Below, in pieces: positions 27,783 to 36,766 of a DNA stretch of 64,000 bases. The notes under the pieces are model-generated. The model was not told where the DNA came from and did no database searches. It was given only the letters and a program-made list of their open reading frames with translations. The position numbers and the translations under genes were made by a program. The first letter of the stretch is position 1; each line of letters begins with the position of its first letter. Source of the DNA: VBDM01 sp964430565 (GTDB taxonomy: Bacteria > Pseudomonadota > Gammaproteobacteria > Burkholderiales > SG8-39); NCBI GenBank assembly GCA_964430565.1, contig CAYSFD010000005.1:100728-164727 (forward strand), in the 5' to 3' direction.

Positions 27783-28898
27783 ATGAACATGAAGCACTGT
27801 GACTCCTTCCCGCGCCACGGCGCTTTCATTTGGCACTGGATCACCCGAGCGAAACTGCAAGCACAAGGGGCCCAAAGTGGATCGCTGAACCCCGCTGACA
27901 TTGGTCGCGCGCGCAGCGTGTTGTTTGCGGTATTCGCCCGATACGGCGACAGCGTCATTGCGTTCAAGGCGATCAACCGGTTCATCGCGCACTACCCCAA
28001 TAAACGGTACGTCCTGATCACAACCCATCAAGCACGGCCCTACGCCGAGGCGCTGATCCACTATCCCCTGCAGTTGTTCAGCGTCAACAAGCGCAGAAAT
28101 CCGATACGACTGTGGCGGCTGGTCCGGCTACTGCGGCGCGATCCCCCGGATCTCGGACTCAACCCAAAGAGCCACGGCAAGGAATCCGAGTACTTCATTT
28201 CGTTCTGCCGCCAATTCGTATTCTATCGCGCGTCTTCCAACTTCGAGCCGCATGAGAATCTCTATCGGCCCGTGTACGCCTATCTTCAGCTGCCTGATCC
28301 ACCGGCAGCCGCACCGACGCCACCGCCTGCGCGCGCGCAACGTATCGTGATCTGCCCTTACTCCACTGCCATCCGTAGGAGTCTCGATCAAGACGATCTA
28401 GCCAAAGTTGTCCTCGCGGCCCGGAAACGCTTCGGCGCTCCAGAGATCGTCGTGGCCGGATTGCCCGGGGAACTGGCGCACATCGAAAACTTGGCGGTCG
28501 AGCAGTTCACATTGGGTAAATCACGTCTTGCGTCCGAACGATTCATTGGCTTATTGGCAACCGCGGATTTGTTCATTGGCGTAGACGCGGGACCTCTGCA
28601 TTTGGCGGATGCACTCGGCCTACCCATCATCGCTATTTTCGGCCCGACCGCGCGACAGACCATTCTCGATCGCGACAGCCGCGCTCTGGTGTTGCGGCAC
28701 CCGCGGATGGAGGGTGTGCTTTGCGACATACTAACCTGCGCAAATCCCCTCTGTGTACATCAGTTGTGCGCAGACTTGGCCCTGGAGCCTCCCATGCTCG
28801 TTAACTTTACGCAGCGGCTGCGTCTGGAAAGCACGCACTGCGCTATGGTCGGGTCCTGCTCCTTGAAAGATGGTTCTCCTCCTGCACAAGCAATCTGA
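27783..28898 (+). CDS. Glycosyltransferase family 9
   Basis: This 371-residue GT9-type protein has RSVLFAVFARYGDSVIAFKA near 43-62, with FARYGD replacing the common RxGD pattern. RIVICPYSTAIRRSLDQDDL is near 187, and LFIGVDAGPLHLADALGLPI near 262 matches the donor-binding S/GAP-H motif. The region after 180 is otherwise standard. It starts 3 bases after the previous stop. The acceptor is unknown; it is probably part of the same core or O-chain assembly. Downstream lies a broken GT9 remnant. Confidence 0.85.
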   Translation: MNMKHCDSFPRHGAFIWHWITRAKLQAQGAQSGSLNPADIGRARSVLFAVFARYGDSVIAFKAINRFIAHYPNKRYVLITTHQARPYAEALIHYPLQLFSVNKRRNPIRLWRLVRLLRRDPPDLGLNPKSHGKESEYFISFCRQFVFYRASSNFEPHENLYRPVYAYLQLPDPPAAAPTPPPARAQRIVICPYSTAIRRSLDQDDLAKVVLAARKRFGAPEIVVAGLPGELAHIENLAVEQFTLGKSRLASERFIGLLATADLFIGVDAGPLHLADALGLPIIAIFGPTARQTILDRDSRALVLRHPRMEGVLCDILTCANPLCVHQLCADLALEPPMLVNFTQRLRLESTHCAMVGSCSLKDGSPPAQAI

Positions 28899-28964
28899 GT
28901 CATGCCGTCGCCAGGTGCGTCGGCTCAAACGCCTTAACGCGCCGCGCTCCCGCGACGCACGCCT

Positions 28965-29145
28965 TTGTTGCGGACGGCGATCACGAATGGTGACCGTAAC
29001 AGGTTTACCTCGCGTGTCGTCACTTCGAGTCATTCCTGCCGGCCCTGCGGGTTCGCCGGTTGCGGCAATAGCAAAGTCAGCGAATGTTTGACGACAATCC
29101 GCGTGGGGTCGGTATTCGCCGCCGCAAATCAGTTCCTGGAACCTA
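28965..29145 (+). pseudogene. C-terminal remnant of a GT9 heptosyltransferase
   Basis: In this frame the DNA encodes CRPCGFAGCGNSKVSECL (29037-29090), identical at 14 of 18 positions to CRPCGNDGCGGGKVSECL at the C-terminus of the GT9 gene at 20653-21744. A preceding SRVVTSS compares with its HRVVASG, and a following FAAANQFLE with its LAAVDSLLR. The frame is blocked by a stop at 28935-28937, and the N-terminal 300 residues are missing. The fragment is therefore a decayed paralogue rather than a gene. It sits exactly at the edge of the AT-richer FkbM gene, so an insertion or deletion here may have destroyed it. Confidence 0.75.
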
Positions 29146-29148
29146 TCG

Positions 29149-30054
29149 GTGGATCGTACCTTCAGCGGAAAAAACAATACCGTGAACCAGATTCTCAATT
29201 GGTTTGTGCGCACCTATCTCTATCGTGTGCCGGTTACCGAGGGTAAGAAACAGTTGCTGCGCCTGACGCGGAATTTGATATTGCCCGCGGGTGATATGGT
29301 GACATTCACGACACGGCATGGTTTCCGTTTGACCGTGAATCTTCACAATCCCGAACATCAGTGGATGTATTTCTACGGTGAGCATGACGAGCGCTACGAG
29401 ATCAATAACCTGAAAAAACTTCTGTGTCCGGGAGATATCTGTTGGGACATCGGTGCCAATATCGGTTTCTTCAGTTGCCTGTTCGCATCGCTTGTCGGCC
29501 CGACGGGGCGCGTGATTGCGTTCGAACCGGTTCCGGCGACGGCCGACTTTCTCCAACGCAACGTGGAGCTAAACGGGTTTATTAACGTCATGCTCATTCG
29601 CAAGGCTGTGGGTGCTACCTCGGCGACTCAGCCGATCTACTATGGCGATGCGGCGAATGCCGAGGGCACGGCATCGTTTCTTTCGTCGCACGCGGAACAG
29701 CACTTCGATGTCGTGGAAATCGATACGCTCGACAACTTGAGCGGTAAGCTGCCGCCGGCAGATTTCATCAAGATCGATGTCGAGGGTTATCAGATGGAAG
29801 TGCTTAGGGGCGGCCAAGAATATTTTTCGAGACACAGTCCGATGATCATGGCCGAGCTCAAAGATCGCGACAGCGGTAAGATGCAGAAGGCACAGGATTT
29901 CTTCGCTGATTTCGCTTATATAGCGTATGAGTTCAAGAAGCATTCGCTGTGCCGGTGCGATAATATCGTCAGGTCCCGTAAGCGCAACTTTCTTATGGTC
30001 AGGCAAGACTCGCCGTATCAAACTCGCATTGAGCGCTTGGTACAGGATTGTTGA
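29149..30054 (+). CDS. FkbM-family methyltransferase
   Basis: This 301-residue protein has the SAM-binding motif CWDIGANIGFFSCLFASLVG near 98, then GRVIAFEPVPATADFLQRNV and the FkbM hallmark ADFIKIDVEGYQMEVLRGG near 204. FkbM enzymes O-methylate hydroxyls of sugars or polyketides, so a glycan O-methylation is likely. The start is GTG 29149; GTG 29182 is an alternative and gives MNQILNWFVR. Base composition is lower in GC than the surrounding LPS genes (26 of 60 in 29161-29220), suggesting later acquisition. Confidence 0.87.
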   Translation: MDRTFSGKNNTVNQILNWFVRTYLYRVPVTEGKKQLLRLTRNLILPAGDMVTFTTRHGFRLTVNLHNPEHQWMYFYGEHDERYEINNLKKLLCPGDICWDIGANIGFFSCLFASLVGPTGRVIAFEPVPATADFLQRNVELNGFINVMLIRKAVGATSATQPIYYGDAANAEGTASFLSSHAEQHFDVVEIDTLDNLSGKLPPADFIKIDVEGYQMEVLRGGQEYFSRHSPMIMAELKDRDSGKMQKAQDFFADFAYIAYEFKKHSLCRCDNIVRSRKRNFLMVRQDSPYQTRIERLVQDC

Positions 30055-30163
30055 TCAAGCCGCTCGCGCTTGAGGCGCTCCAACTCCCGACGGAGGGGCC
30101 TGGCGTCCCATTCCTCGGTGCTCAGCACGCGCGCCGCGCGCCGGAAGTAACCATTCCGTAACC

Positions 30164-31249
30164 ATGTTCTCCTCCACACCCTCTGCCGCTGTCCGTGAAA
30201 GGCGCCCGCGCATCCTGGTGATCCGCCGCGACAATATCCGCGATCTCGTATGCACGACCCCGCTCATCGCTGCGCTGCGCGAGCGCTATCCTGACGGACA
30301 TATCGGGGCGTTCGTGAATACGTATAACCAGGCGGTCCTTGCAGGGAATCCCGCCATCGACACTGTCTACGCGTACGAGAAGGGGAAACATCGCGGCGAA
30401 AAGCGATCCATCTTCTCGGTCTATGCCGATCGGCTGGGGCTGATCATGAGGCTGCGTAAGGAAAAATTCGATTACGCAATCCTCGCTACCCCGGGGTTTG
30501 AGCCGCGCTCGCTGCGACTCGCGAGGATGATTGGCGCGCGGCACGTGCTCGGCTATGCCGAACCCGACAAAGGCCATCAGCTGGTCGACATTGCGCTGCT
30601 GTACGACCGTGCCACGAATGCGCACGAGGTGGAGCAGGTGTTCACCCTGCTCAGGGCGCTCGGCGTGAACGGCTCGCCGCCCTCCGCGCGGGTATTTCCC
30701 GACGCCGGCGAGCGTCGCGAAATCGAGCCGGCGCTTGCCCGCCTGGGGCAAGGCGAACCCCTGGTCGGCGTGCATATCAGCGCCAGGAGGAGGATGCAGC
30801 AGTGGTCAGCCGAGAATTTCGCGGCGCTGATCCGCACAATCGGCGAGCGGCACGCGGCAAGATTTCTCCTGCTTTGGGCCCCCGGCGAGCCCGATAACCC
30901 CAAGCATCCGGGCGATGACGACAAGGCTCGCGCGGTTGCGCAGGCTTGCCAGGGGATTCCTGTGCTACCTTGGCCCACCGAATCGGTTTCCCGGCTGATC
31001 GCGGCCCTGTCGCTTTGCGACTACGTCGTATGCACCGAAGGAGGCGCGATGCACCTCGCCGCGGCGCTCGAAAAACCGATCCTGTGTTTTTTCGGCGACT
31101 CGTCGCCCGAGCGCTGGCGGCCATGGAAAGCGCCGCACGAGCTGGTGCAGCCGGCGAGCCGCGACCTCAAGGACTTGAGCGTGGCGCAAGCGGCGGCCGG
31201 TTTTGAGAGGCTCTGGCGCGCTCGGCCGCTGCCTCGCTCCTCTCCCTGA
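30164..31249 (+). CDS. Glycosyltransferase family 9 (heptosyltransferase-like)
   Basis: This 361-residue GT9 protein has RPRILVIRRDNIRDLVCTTP near 14 and PLVGVHISARRRMQQWSAENF near 199. VVCTEGGAMHLAAALEKPIL is near 288 and FFGDSSPERWRPW near 311. Glu-Gly-Gly replaces the usual Asp-Ser-Ala before Met-His, so the donor pocket differs slightly. It is the fourth intact GT9 gene on this strand. It is convergent with the WbpL-like gene and ends the plus-strand LPS cluster. Confidence 0.87.
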   Translation: MFSSTPSAAVRERRPRILVIRRDNIRDLVCTTPLIAALRERYPDGHIGAFVNTYNQAVLAGNPAIDTVYAYEKGKHRGEKRSIFSVYADRLGLIMRLRKEKFDYAILATPGFEPRSLRLARMIGARHVLGYAEPDKGHQLVDIALLYDRATNAHEVEQVFTLLRALGVNGSPPSARVFPDAGERREIEPALARLGQGEPLVGVHISARRRMQQWSAENFAALIRTIGERHAARFLLLWAPGEPDNPKHPGDDDKARAVAQACQGIPVLPWPTESVSRLIAALSLCDYVVCTEGGAMHLAAALEKPILCFFGDSSPERWRPWKAPHELVQPASRDLKDLSVAQAAAGFERLWRARPLPRSSP

Positions 31250-31312
31250 GCGCCGTCAAGGCCGCTTGCCGAGCGGCCTGGCGGCCGGAAACCGGGCTCG
31301 CGGCAATGGGGT

Positions 31313-32362
31313 TCAGACAAGTCGCATGGCCCTCGCGCGACCGAGCACCCATCGAGCGTATGCGATCTCGAATATCAGGAACGGGACGAATACGAAGAGC
31401 CGCATATCGGCGGGCAATCCGATCGAGACAAACGCGGCAATGCCCTGAACGACGGTCAGGGCATAGTGAAAAAGCGATACCGCTCGGTGGCTGTAGCCCA
31501 AGCTGTTGAGAAGCTGATAGAGATGGGTGCGGTGCGCGAGATGGACTTTTTCCCCCCGCGCGAGACGCCGCAGGAAAGTGAAAGCGGTGTCGAAAATGAA
31601 ATGAAACAGCAGCATCGGGACAATGTAGAACGAAAGGTGCCCCAGATCGAGACTCGCGCCGACTACGGCCAGCGTCGCAAAGGTGAATCCGAGGAATGCA
31701 CTGCCCACGTCGCCCATGAAAATCCGGGCGGGCGGGAAGTTGAAAATCAGGAAGCCGGCAGCGCCCGCGAGCAGCACGTACGCGCTCATGTATACGAAAA
31801 CGCTCAACTGCTGAAAGGCGATCGCGCACAGGAACCCCGCCGCAATGACGGCGACCCCGGCGGCGAGCCCATCCAGGCCGTCCATGAAGTTGTACGCGTT
31901 CGTCAGCCCCAGGATCCAGAGGAAGGTGAGCACGTAGCCCAGCCAGCCCAGCTGGACCTCGCCCCAGTACGGAATCGCGAGCCTTGTGATGATGACGCCG
32001 GAGGCGAGCAACACGCTCACGCACAGCACTTGAGTCAGGACTTTTGCGAGAAAAGTCTTTTGCGTGACATCATCGACGTAGGAGACAACTGCCAGCAGCA
32101 CGGCGGAAATCAGGTAGCCCCAGAAATACTGGTCGTCGATTCGCGCTATTTCGGCGACAAAATAAATGATCACGCTCCCCGCCACGAAGGTCGCGACGAA
32201 AGCGATCCCGCCCGATTTAGGGACCGGGCTGGTATGCGAAGAACGGGGATTCGGAACGTCCATCACCCGTACGAAGCGCGCCATGAAGTAAGTCAGGGCG
32301 ACCGAGCAGAGAAATATAGTGAACGCAAAAGCGAGGTGGGTAAGAAGCTTGAGAAAATCCAT
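31313..32362 (-). CDS. Polytopic phosphoglycosyl transferase (WbpL/WecA, MraY family)
   Basis: This 349-residue membrane protein has about ten hydrophobic helices. The family signatures are VSYVDDVTQKTF (about 93-104, Mg-binding Asp-Asp), NAYNFMDGLDGLAAG near 153, FMGDVGSAFLG near 213 and HLAHRTHLYQ near 272. It transfers a HexNAc-1-phosphate from UDP-sugar to undecaprenyl phosphate and so starts a glycan chain. The lack of muramyl-pentapeptide motifs favours WbpL/WecA over MraY. It begins one base after the PglF-like stop. The operon also encodes a second, monotopic initiating enzyme. Confidence 0.92.
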   Translation of the reverse strand: MDFLKLLTHLAFAFTIFLCSVALTYFMARFVRVMDVPNPRSSHTSPVPKSGGIAFVATFVAGSVIIYFVAEIARIDDQYFWGYLISAVLLAVVSYVDDVTQKTFLAKVLTQVLCVSVLLASGVIITRLAIPYWGEVQLGWLGYVLTFLWILGLTNAYNFMDGLDGLAAGVAVIAAGFLCAIAFQQLSVFVYMSAYVLLAGAAGFLIFNFPPARIFMGDVGSAFLGFTFATLAVVGASLDLGHLSFYIVPMLLFHFIFDTAFTFLRRLARGEKVHLAHRTHLYQLLNSLGYSHRAVSLFHYALTVVQGIAAFVSIGLPADMRLFVFVPFLIFEIAYARWVLGRARAMRLV

Positions 32363-32363
32363 C

Positions 32364-34229
32364 TCAGCGGCTTTCCGGCGGACGGTACTCCGGCACCAGG
32401 CGCGCGAGCTTGCTTCTCACTGCGTCGTCGTCGAGCGGCGCAGGGACTTCGAGCCAGGCAACGGCTTCGCGCACCCAGGATGGATCGGGCGCGGCGAGCG
32501 CCCGCATGGCGCGGACCTTCGCGTGGCGAGTGGCGAGCGTATGCTCGTTGTCCGCGAGCAGCTCCTCGTAGAGCTTCTCGCCGCGGCGCAAGCCGGTGAA
32601 CGCGATCTTGATGTCGTCCTCGGTAAACCCCGAGAGTCGGATCATGTCGCGGGCGAGTTCCGCGATTTTCACCGGTTCACCCATATCGAGCACGAAGATC
32701 TCTCCCCCTTGTCCCATCAGGCCCGCCTGAAGCACGAGTTGGGCCGCCTCGGGAATCGACATGAAATAGCGCGTGATCTCGGGATGCGTCACGGTCACCG
32801 GTCCGCCGCGCTCGATCTGCTCTTTGAATTTCGGAATGACGCTGCCGGTCGATCCGAGGACATTGCCGAAACGGACCATGATCGTGCGCATGCGTTCTCC
32901 GCCGAGACTCTGGCACAGCAGCTCGGCGAGCCGCTTCGAGGCGCCCATGATATTTGTCGGATTGACTGCCTTGTCGGTCGAGACGAGCACCAGCTTTTCG
33001 ACTCCGTTCGCGATCGCGGCCTGCGCGATCCGCCAGGTCCCGAGCGCGTTGTTGCGCACCGCCTCCCAGCCGTTGGCCTCTTCCATGAGCGGAACGTGCT
33101 TGTAAGCGGCGGCGTGAAACACGGCCGAAGGCCGGAACGCCTGCATCGCCTGCGCGAGGCGAAGCGGGTCCTTCACGTCGCCGATGAGACAGGCGATGGG
33201 CAAATCGCGCAGGTTCTGCTGGAATTCCTGTTCGGCGCTGTAAAGCGCCAGTTCGTTTGCCTCGAAAAGCACCAGGCGCGCCGGGGAGAATCGCGCGATC
33301 TGGCGGCAAAGCTCGATGCCGATCGAGCCGCCGGCGCCGGTCACCATCACCGTGCGACCGTGTAGCCACTCGCGCAGGCCCGCACTGTCCAGCGCAACGG
33401 GATCTCGGCCGAGCAGGTCATCGAGCTCGACCGGACGCACTTGCGAGTAGCTGACTCGCCCCGAAACGAGGTCCTCGTATGACGGAACGGTCATCGCCGG
33501 GATTCCCGCCCGGTTGCACAGCGCCATTGCGCGCCTGCGAGCTGAATGCGTCGCTCCAGGCATTGCGATGATCGCTTGGTCGATGTTGTGACGACCGGCG
33601 ACCTCGGGAAGCGCCTCGAGGGGGCCGAGTACCTTGACGCCGTCGATGTCGCGACCCTGCCTGTCCGGGTTATCGTCGAGCAGGCCGACGAAAGTCCACT
33701 CCGGGCTTCGACCCAGGCTCTTCAGCAGACTTGCCCCGGCGGCGCCGGCGCCGAGCACGATCACGCGCTTGGAGCCGTCCAGGGTGAGTCGCGCAAGGCG
33801 ACCCTCTTTCCAGGCGCGGTAGGCGATGCGGCTGCCGCTCATCAGTGCGGCGAGCAAGAGCGGATAGAGCACAACGACTGAGCGCGGAACCTCTGCGCGT
33901 TGGAACAGCACCACGATCATGGCGATGCCGAGCGCCCCAAGTCCGGCCGCAACCAGAATGCGCCGCAAATCGGTCAGGCTCGCGTAGCGCCACAGACCCA
34001 GGTACATCCCGGCTCGCCAAGAGAGGATCGCCTGCACGGGCAGGATCCAGACGAGATCGGCGAACATCAGGCTGGAGTAGTACTCCGACACCTCGAAGTT
34101 GAAGCGCAGTTGGTAAGCGGCCAGCCAACTGGCTGCCGCAGCTGCGACGTCGTGCAGAACCGTGATACCGGTCTGCCAGGGGATGCGTGCCGCTTTGGCT
34201 CGCCGTGGTCTGTCGGTGGGCTCGATCAC
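32364..34229 (-). CDS. UDP-GlcNAc 4,6-dehydratase, membrane type (PglF/WbpM/CapD)
   Basis: The 621 residues form four N-terminal transmembrane helices (about 20-135), a CoA-binding-like domain (RVIVLGAGAAGASLLKSLG near 155) and a catalytic extended-SDR domain from about 290. This has the NAD motif TGAGGSIGIELCRQ, DVKDPLRL, HAAAYKHVPLMEE and STDKAVNPTNIMGASKR. Met replaces Tyr in the YxxxK motif, as in WbpM and PglF. It makes UDP-4-keto-6-deoxy-GlcNAc, the first step to bacillosamine or similar sugars. It is 43 bases after the aminotransferase gene. Confidence 0.93.
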   Translation of the reverse strand: MIEPTDRPRRAKAARIPWQTGITVLHDVAAAAASWLAAYQLRFNFEVSEYYSSLMFADLVWILPVQAILSWRAGMYLGLWRYASLTDLRRILVAAGLGALGIAMIVVLFQRAEVPRSVVVLYPLLLAALMSGSRIAYRAWKEGRLARLTLDGSKRVIVLGAGAAGASLLKSLGRSPEWTFVGLLDDNPDRQGRDIDGVKVLGPLEALPEVAGRHNIDQAIIAMPGATHSARRRAMALCNRAGIPAMTVPSYEDLVSGRVSYSQVRPVELDDLLGRDPVALDSAGLREWLHGRTVMVTGAGGSIGIELCRQIARFSPARLVLFEANELALYSAEQEFQQNLRDLPIACLIGDVKDPLRLAQAMQAFRPSAVFHAAAYKHVPLMEEANGWEAVRNNALGTWRIAQAAIANGVEKLVLVSTDKAVNPTNIMGASKRLAELLCQSLGGERMRTIMVRFGNVLGSTGSVIPKFKEQIERGGPVTVTHPEITRYFMSIPEAAQLVLQAGLMGQGGEIFVLDMGEPVKIAELARDMIRLSGFTEDDIKIAFTGLRRGEKLYEELLADNEHTLATRHAKVRAMRALAAPDPSWVREAVAWLEVPAPLDDDAVRSKLARLVPEYRPPESR

Positions 34230-34272
34230 GATGTCGGAGGGGGGCGCATCGCTCCTGCAGCGCGCCTCGCGG

Positions 34273-35508
34273 TCAGCGCGCGGCGGCGCGCATTACCTTT
34301 GCAACCGCGCTGGCGGTATCGCGCATGTCGGACTCGGCGAGGGTCGGGTGCACCATGAACATGAGACTCGTTTCGCCAAGTTCGCGGGCGACCCCGAGGC
34401 GCTCCGCAGGGCGCATCGACGGGGGAAAGGCCTTCTCTAGATAGATTTCGCTGCAGCTGCCAACCGCGCAGGGCACGCCTTCGAGGTTGATGGCTTCCAC
34501 GATGCGATCGCGGGACCACCCCGTCCTTAACGCCTCGGGGCGTACGAAAACATAGTACTTGTAGTAGGCGTGGCCGATGTCGTGCGGCGGCGCGGTGACC
34601 CTCAAGCCGGAAGTGCGCGTAAATTCCTCCGTCAGGACAGCCGCGTTGTGCTGGCGGGCGCTGCGCCAGTCCGCAAGCTTGCGCAACTGCACGCGCCCGA
34701 TCGCCGCCTGCATTTCGGTCATGCGCCAGTTCGTGCCGAAGCTCTCGTGAATCCAATTGAACGGTCCGGGTTTGGGCGCAGGCCGCCCGTATATCGCATG
34801 GCTTTTGCCGTGGTCCTTGTACGACCAGGCCTTGGCCCACAGCGCAGGATCGTCCGTCACGAGCATTCCGCCCTCGCCGCCGGTGGTGATGATCTTGTCC
34901 TGGCAGAACGAGAGCGCCCCGAAGTCGCCGATCGAGCCAACGGGGCGGCCCTTGTAGGTCGCGCCGTGCGCCTGCGCGCAGTCCTCGATGACCTTGAGCC
35001 TCCGATCGCGGGCGAGCGCCATGATCGGATCCATGTCGCACGGCCAGCCGGCGAGATGCACGGCGATGATAGCCTTGGTCCGCGGCGAGAGCACTGCGCG
35101 GACTGTGTCCGCCGTGAGGTTCTGGCTGTCCGGGTCGATGTCCGCCACGATCGGCGTCGCGCCGCGCATCACCACGCAACTTGCGCAGGCGATGAAGGTG
35201 CGGCTCGGCACCACGACCTCATCACCCGGGCCGACACCGAGCGCGTAGAGCGCGAGCTCCAGCGCCACCGTGCCGTTCGCGAGCGCGATCGCGTGACGAC
35301 AGGCGGTGTGCCCGGCATATTCCTGCTCGAAGGCGCGGGCCTCGTTGCCGGTCCAATAGTTCACGTTTCCCGAAGCGAGTACGCGCGAGACCGCCTCGAT
35401 TTCGTCCGGCGCGTAGACGGGCCAGGCGGGGAGTGGCGCGGCGCGCACGCGCACCCCGCCCTCGATGGCCAGACGCTCGGCGCGCGCCGCGGTCAGTCGG
35501 GCGCTCAC
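34273..35508 (-). CDS. PLP-dependent sugar aminotransferase (DegT/DnrJ/EryC1/StrS, PglE-like)
   Basis: This 411-residue fold-type I aminotransferase has the PLP-binding aspartate in VIEDCAQAHGA (Asp176) and the Schiff-base lysine in LSFCQDKIITTGGEGG (Lys205). It should aminate the 4-keto sugar made by the neighbouring dehydratase to UDP-4-amino-4,6-dideoxy-GlcNAc. The GTG start overlaps the acetyltransferase stop as GTGA, which decides the start. It is the only sugar aminotransferase in the window. It could also provide the step that LegC performs in GDP-linked legionaminic acid synthesis. Confidence 0.92.
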   Translation of the reverse strand: MSARLTAARAERLAIEGGVRVRAAPLPAWPVYAPDEIEAVSRVLASGNVNYWTGNEARAFEQEYAGHTACRHAIALANGTVALELALYALGVGPGDEVVVPSRTFIACASCVVMRGATPIVADIDPDSQNLTADTVRAVLSPRTKAIIAVHLAGWPCDMDPIMALARDRRLKVIEDCAQAHGATYKGRPVGSIGDFGALSFCQDKIITTGGEGGMLVTDDPALWAKAWSYKDHGKSHAIYGRPAPKPGPFNWIHESFGTNWRMTEMQAAIGRVQLRKLADWRSARQHNAAVLTEEFTRTSGLRVTAPPHDIGHAYYKYYVFVRPEALRTGWSRDRIVEAINLEGVPCAVGSCSEIYLEKAFPPSMRPAERLGVARELGETSLMFMVHPTLAESDMRDTASAVAKVMRAAAR

Positions 35509-36146
35509 GCCGCGAGCACCTTTGCGGGCGAGCCGGCGGCCCTGAGGTCGTCTGATACGTGATCGAGCAGCGTCGATCCGGCGCCGATCACGGTGTTGGC
35601 GCCGACCCGGATCCCGGGGATGACTATGGCCCCCGCGCCGATGAAACTGCCGGGCCCTACTTGCACACCGCCGCACAGGTGCACGCCCGGCGCGATGTGC
35701 ACGCCGTCCCCGATCACGCAATCGTGGTCCACGGTGGCACCGGTGTTTACGATTACATTGGCTCCTACCACTGCGTCGGAATTCACCACCGCGCCGGCCA
35801 TGACCACCGTTCCCGCACCGATCGCCGCGCCACGCCCTATGCGGGCGTCCGGATGGACGGTTCGAGCGAACTCGAACCCGTTCGCGCGCAGCCAGGCAGC
35901 GATTCGCGCGCGTGTCGCGTTGTCGCCGATCGAAACAAGCACCGAGGGCTTCCGCTTTGACCTCATTCTTAGAATGCTATCGGTTGCGCCGGATACCGTG
36001 TATCCAAAGAACGGTTTGCCATGCAGGGCGGGGTTGTCGTCGAGCAGGCAGGAGATTTGGTATCGGCCCTCGCGCTCGACGGCGTCGATCACCACTTTGG
36101 CGTGCCCGCTCGCACCGACGAGCACGAGGGCGCGCCTGTTAGCCAT
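35505..36146 (-). CDS. Sugar O/N-acyltransferase (PglD/NeuD-like, left-handed beta helix)
   Basis: The 213 residues comprise an N-terminal Rossmann-like sugar-binding domain (LVLVGASGHAKVVIDAV near 7-23) and a hexapeptide-repeat beta helix from about 95. The segment VNTGATVDHDCVIGDGVHIA includes the catalytic His in DHD. In PglD the same layout acetylates the 4-amino group of UDP-4-amino-sugar with acetyl-CoA. It overlaps pglC-like by 8 bases and pglE-like by 4, so translation is coupled. Confidence 0.9.
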   Translation of the reverse strand: MANRRALVLVGASGHAKVVIDAVEREGRYQISCLLDDNPALHGKPFFGYTVSGATDSILRMRSKRKPSVLVSIGDNATRARIAAWLRANGFEFARTVHPDARIGRGAAIGAGTVVMAGAVVNSDAVVGANVIVNTGATVDHDCVIGDGVHIAPGVHLCGGVQVGPGSFIGAGAIVIPGIRVGANTVIGAGSTLLDHVSDDLRAAGSPAKVLAA

Positions 36147-36750
36147 TGCGCGGCTCGCCGCGGTTGCCGGTGAAGCGCGGCATGGTCGCGTGGCCGGGCC
36201 GGCTGACGCCTTCCGGACGGATCACCTTGACGAACGTGAGCCAAAGGATTTTGAGATCGAGCCACAACGACCGATGGTCCACGTACCAGACATCGAGCCG
36301 CAACCGATCCTCCCAGGATTGGGCATTGCGCCCGTTGACCTGAGCCCAGCCAGTGATTCCGGGACGCACCTCATGCCGGCGCGCCTGCTCCGGGTTGTAT
36401 AGCGGCAGGTATTCCATCAGCAGCGGACGCGGCCCGACCAGGCTCATGTCGCCGCGCAGGACCTCGATGAACTGCGGCAATTCGTCGAGGCTCAACTTGC
36501 GCAGCCAACGCCCGAGCGGCGTCAGGCGTGTCTCGTCCGCCAGCGGGTTCCCCTTGTCGTCGGTCGCGTGGTCCATGGTGCGGAATTTCGTGAGCTCGAA
36601 CGGCTTAGCGTGCAAACCGGGACGCGTCTGCCGGAAAAACACCGGCGCTCCCATCGTCCAACGCACCAAGAGTGCGACGACCATCATCGGGACCGACATC
36701 GCGACGAGCAGCAGCACCGCGACCGAGACGTCCATCGCCCGCTTGAGCAT
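36139..36750 (-). CDS. Monotopic phosphoglycosyl transferase (PglC-like)
   Basis: This 203-residue protein has one hydrophobic re-entrant helix (about 6-30) and a cytoplasmic catalytic domain. Signatures are FELTKFRTMDHAT, the catalytic Asp-Glu in LSLDELPQFI near 89, GDMSLVGPRPLL and RPGITGWAQVNGRN. It transfers a phospho-sugar, in PglC phospho-diNAc-bacillosamine, to undecaprenyl phosphate. The length matches PglC rather than the larger WbaP/WcaJ proteins. It is placed between a GT4 gene and the PglD-like acetyltransferase. Confidence 0.93.
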   Translation of the reverse strand: MLKRAMDVSVAVLLLVAMSVPMMVVALLVRWTMGAPVFFRQTRPGLHAKPFELTKFRTMDHATDDKGNPLADETRLTPLGRWLRKLSLDELPQFIEVLRGDMSLVGPRPLLMEYLPLYNPEQARRHEVRPGITGWAQVNGRNAQSWEDRLRLDVWYVDHRSLWLDLKILWLTFVKVIRPEGVSRPGHATMPRFTGNRGEPRNG

Positions 36751-36766
36751 GGCGTATTCTAGCGGA

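Noticed and set aside
30055..30073. Hairpin TCAAGC...GCTTGA after the FkbM gene
   Set aside because: Short stem with a 7-base loop and no T-run; it could be chance.
31466..32599. Plus-strand open frame of 377 codons opposite the WbpL-like gene
   Set aside because: It is low-complexity, charged and antisense to a well-supported membrane protein; it also crosses into the PglF-like gene.
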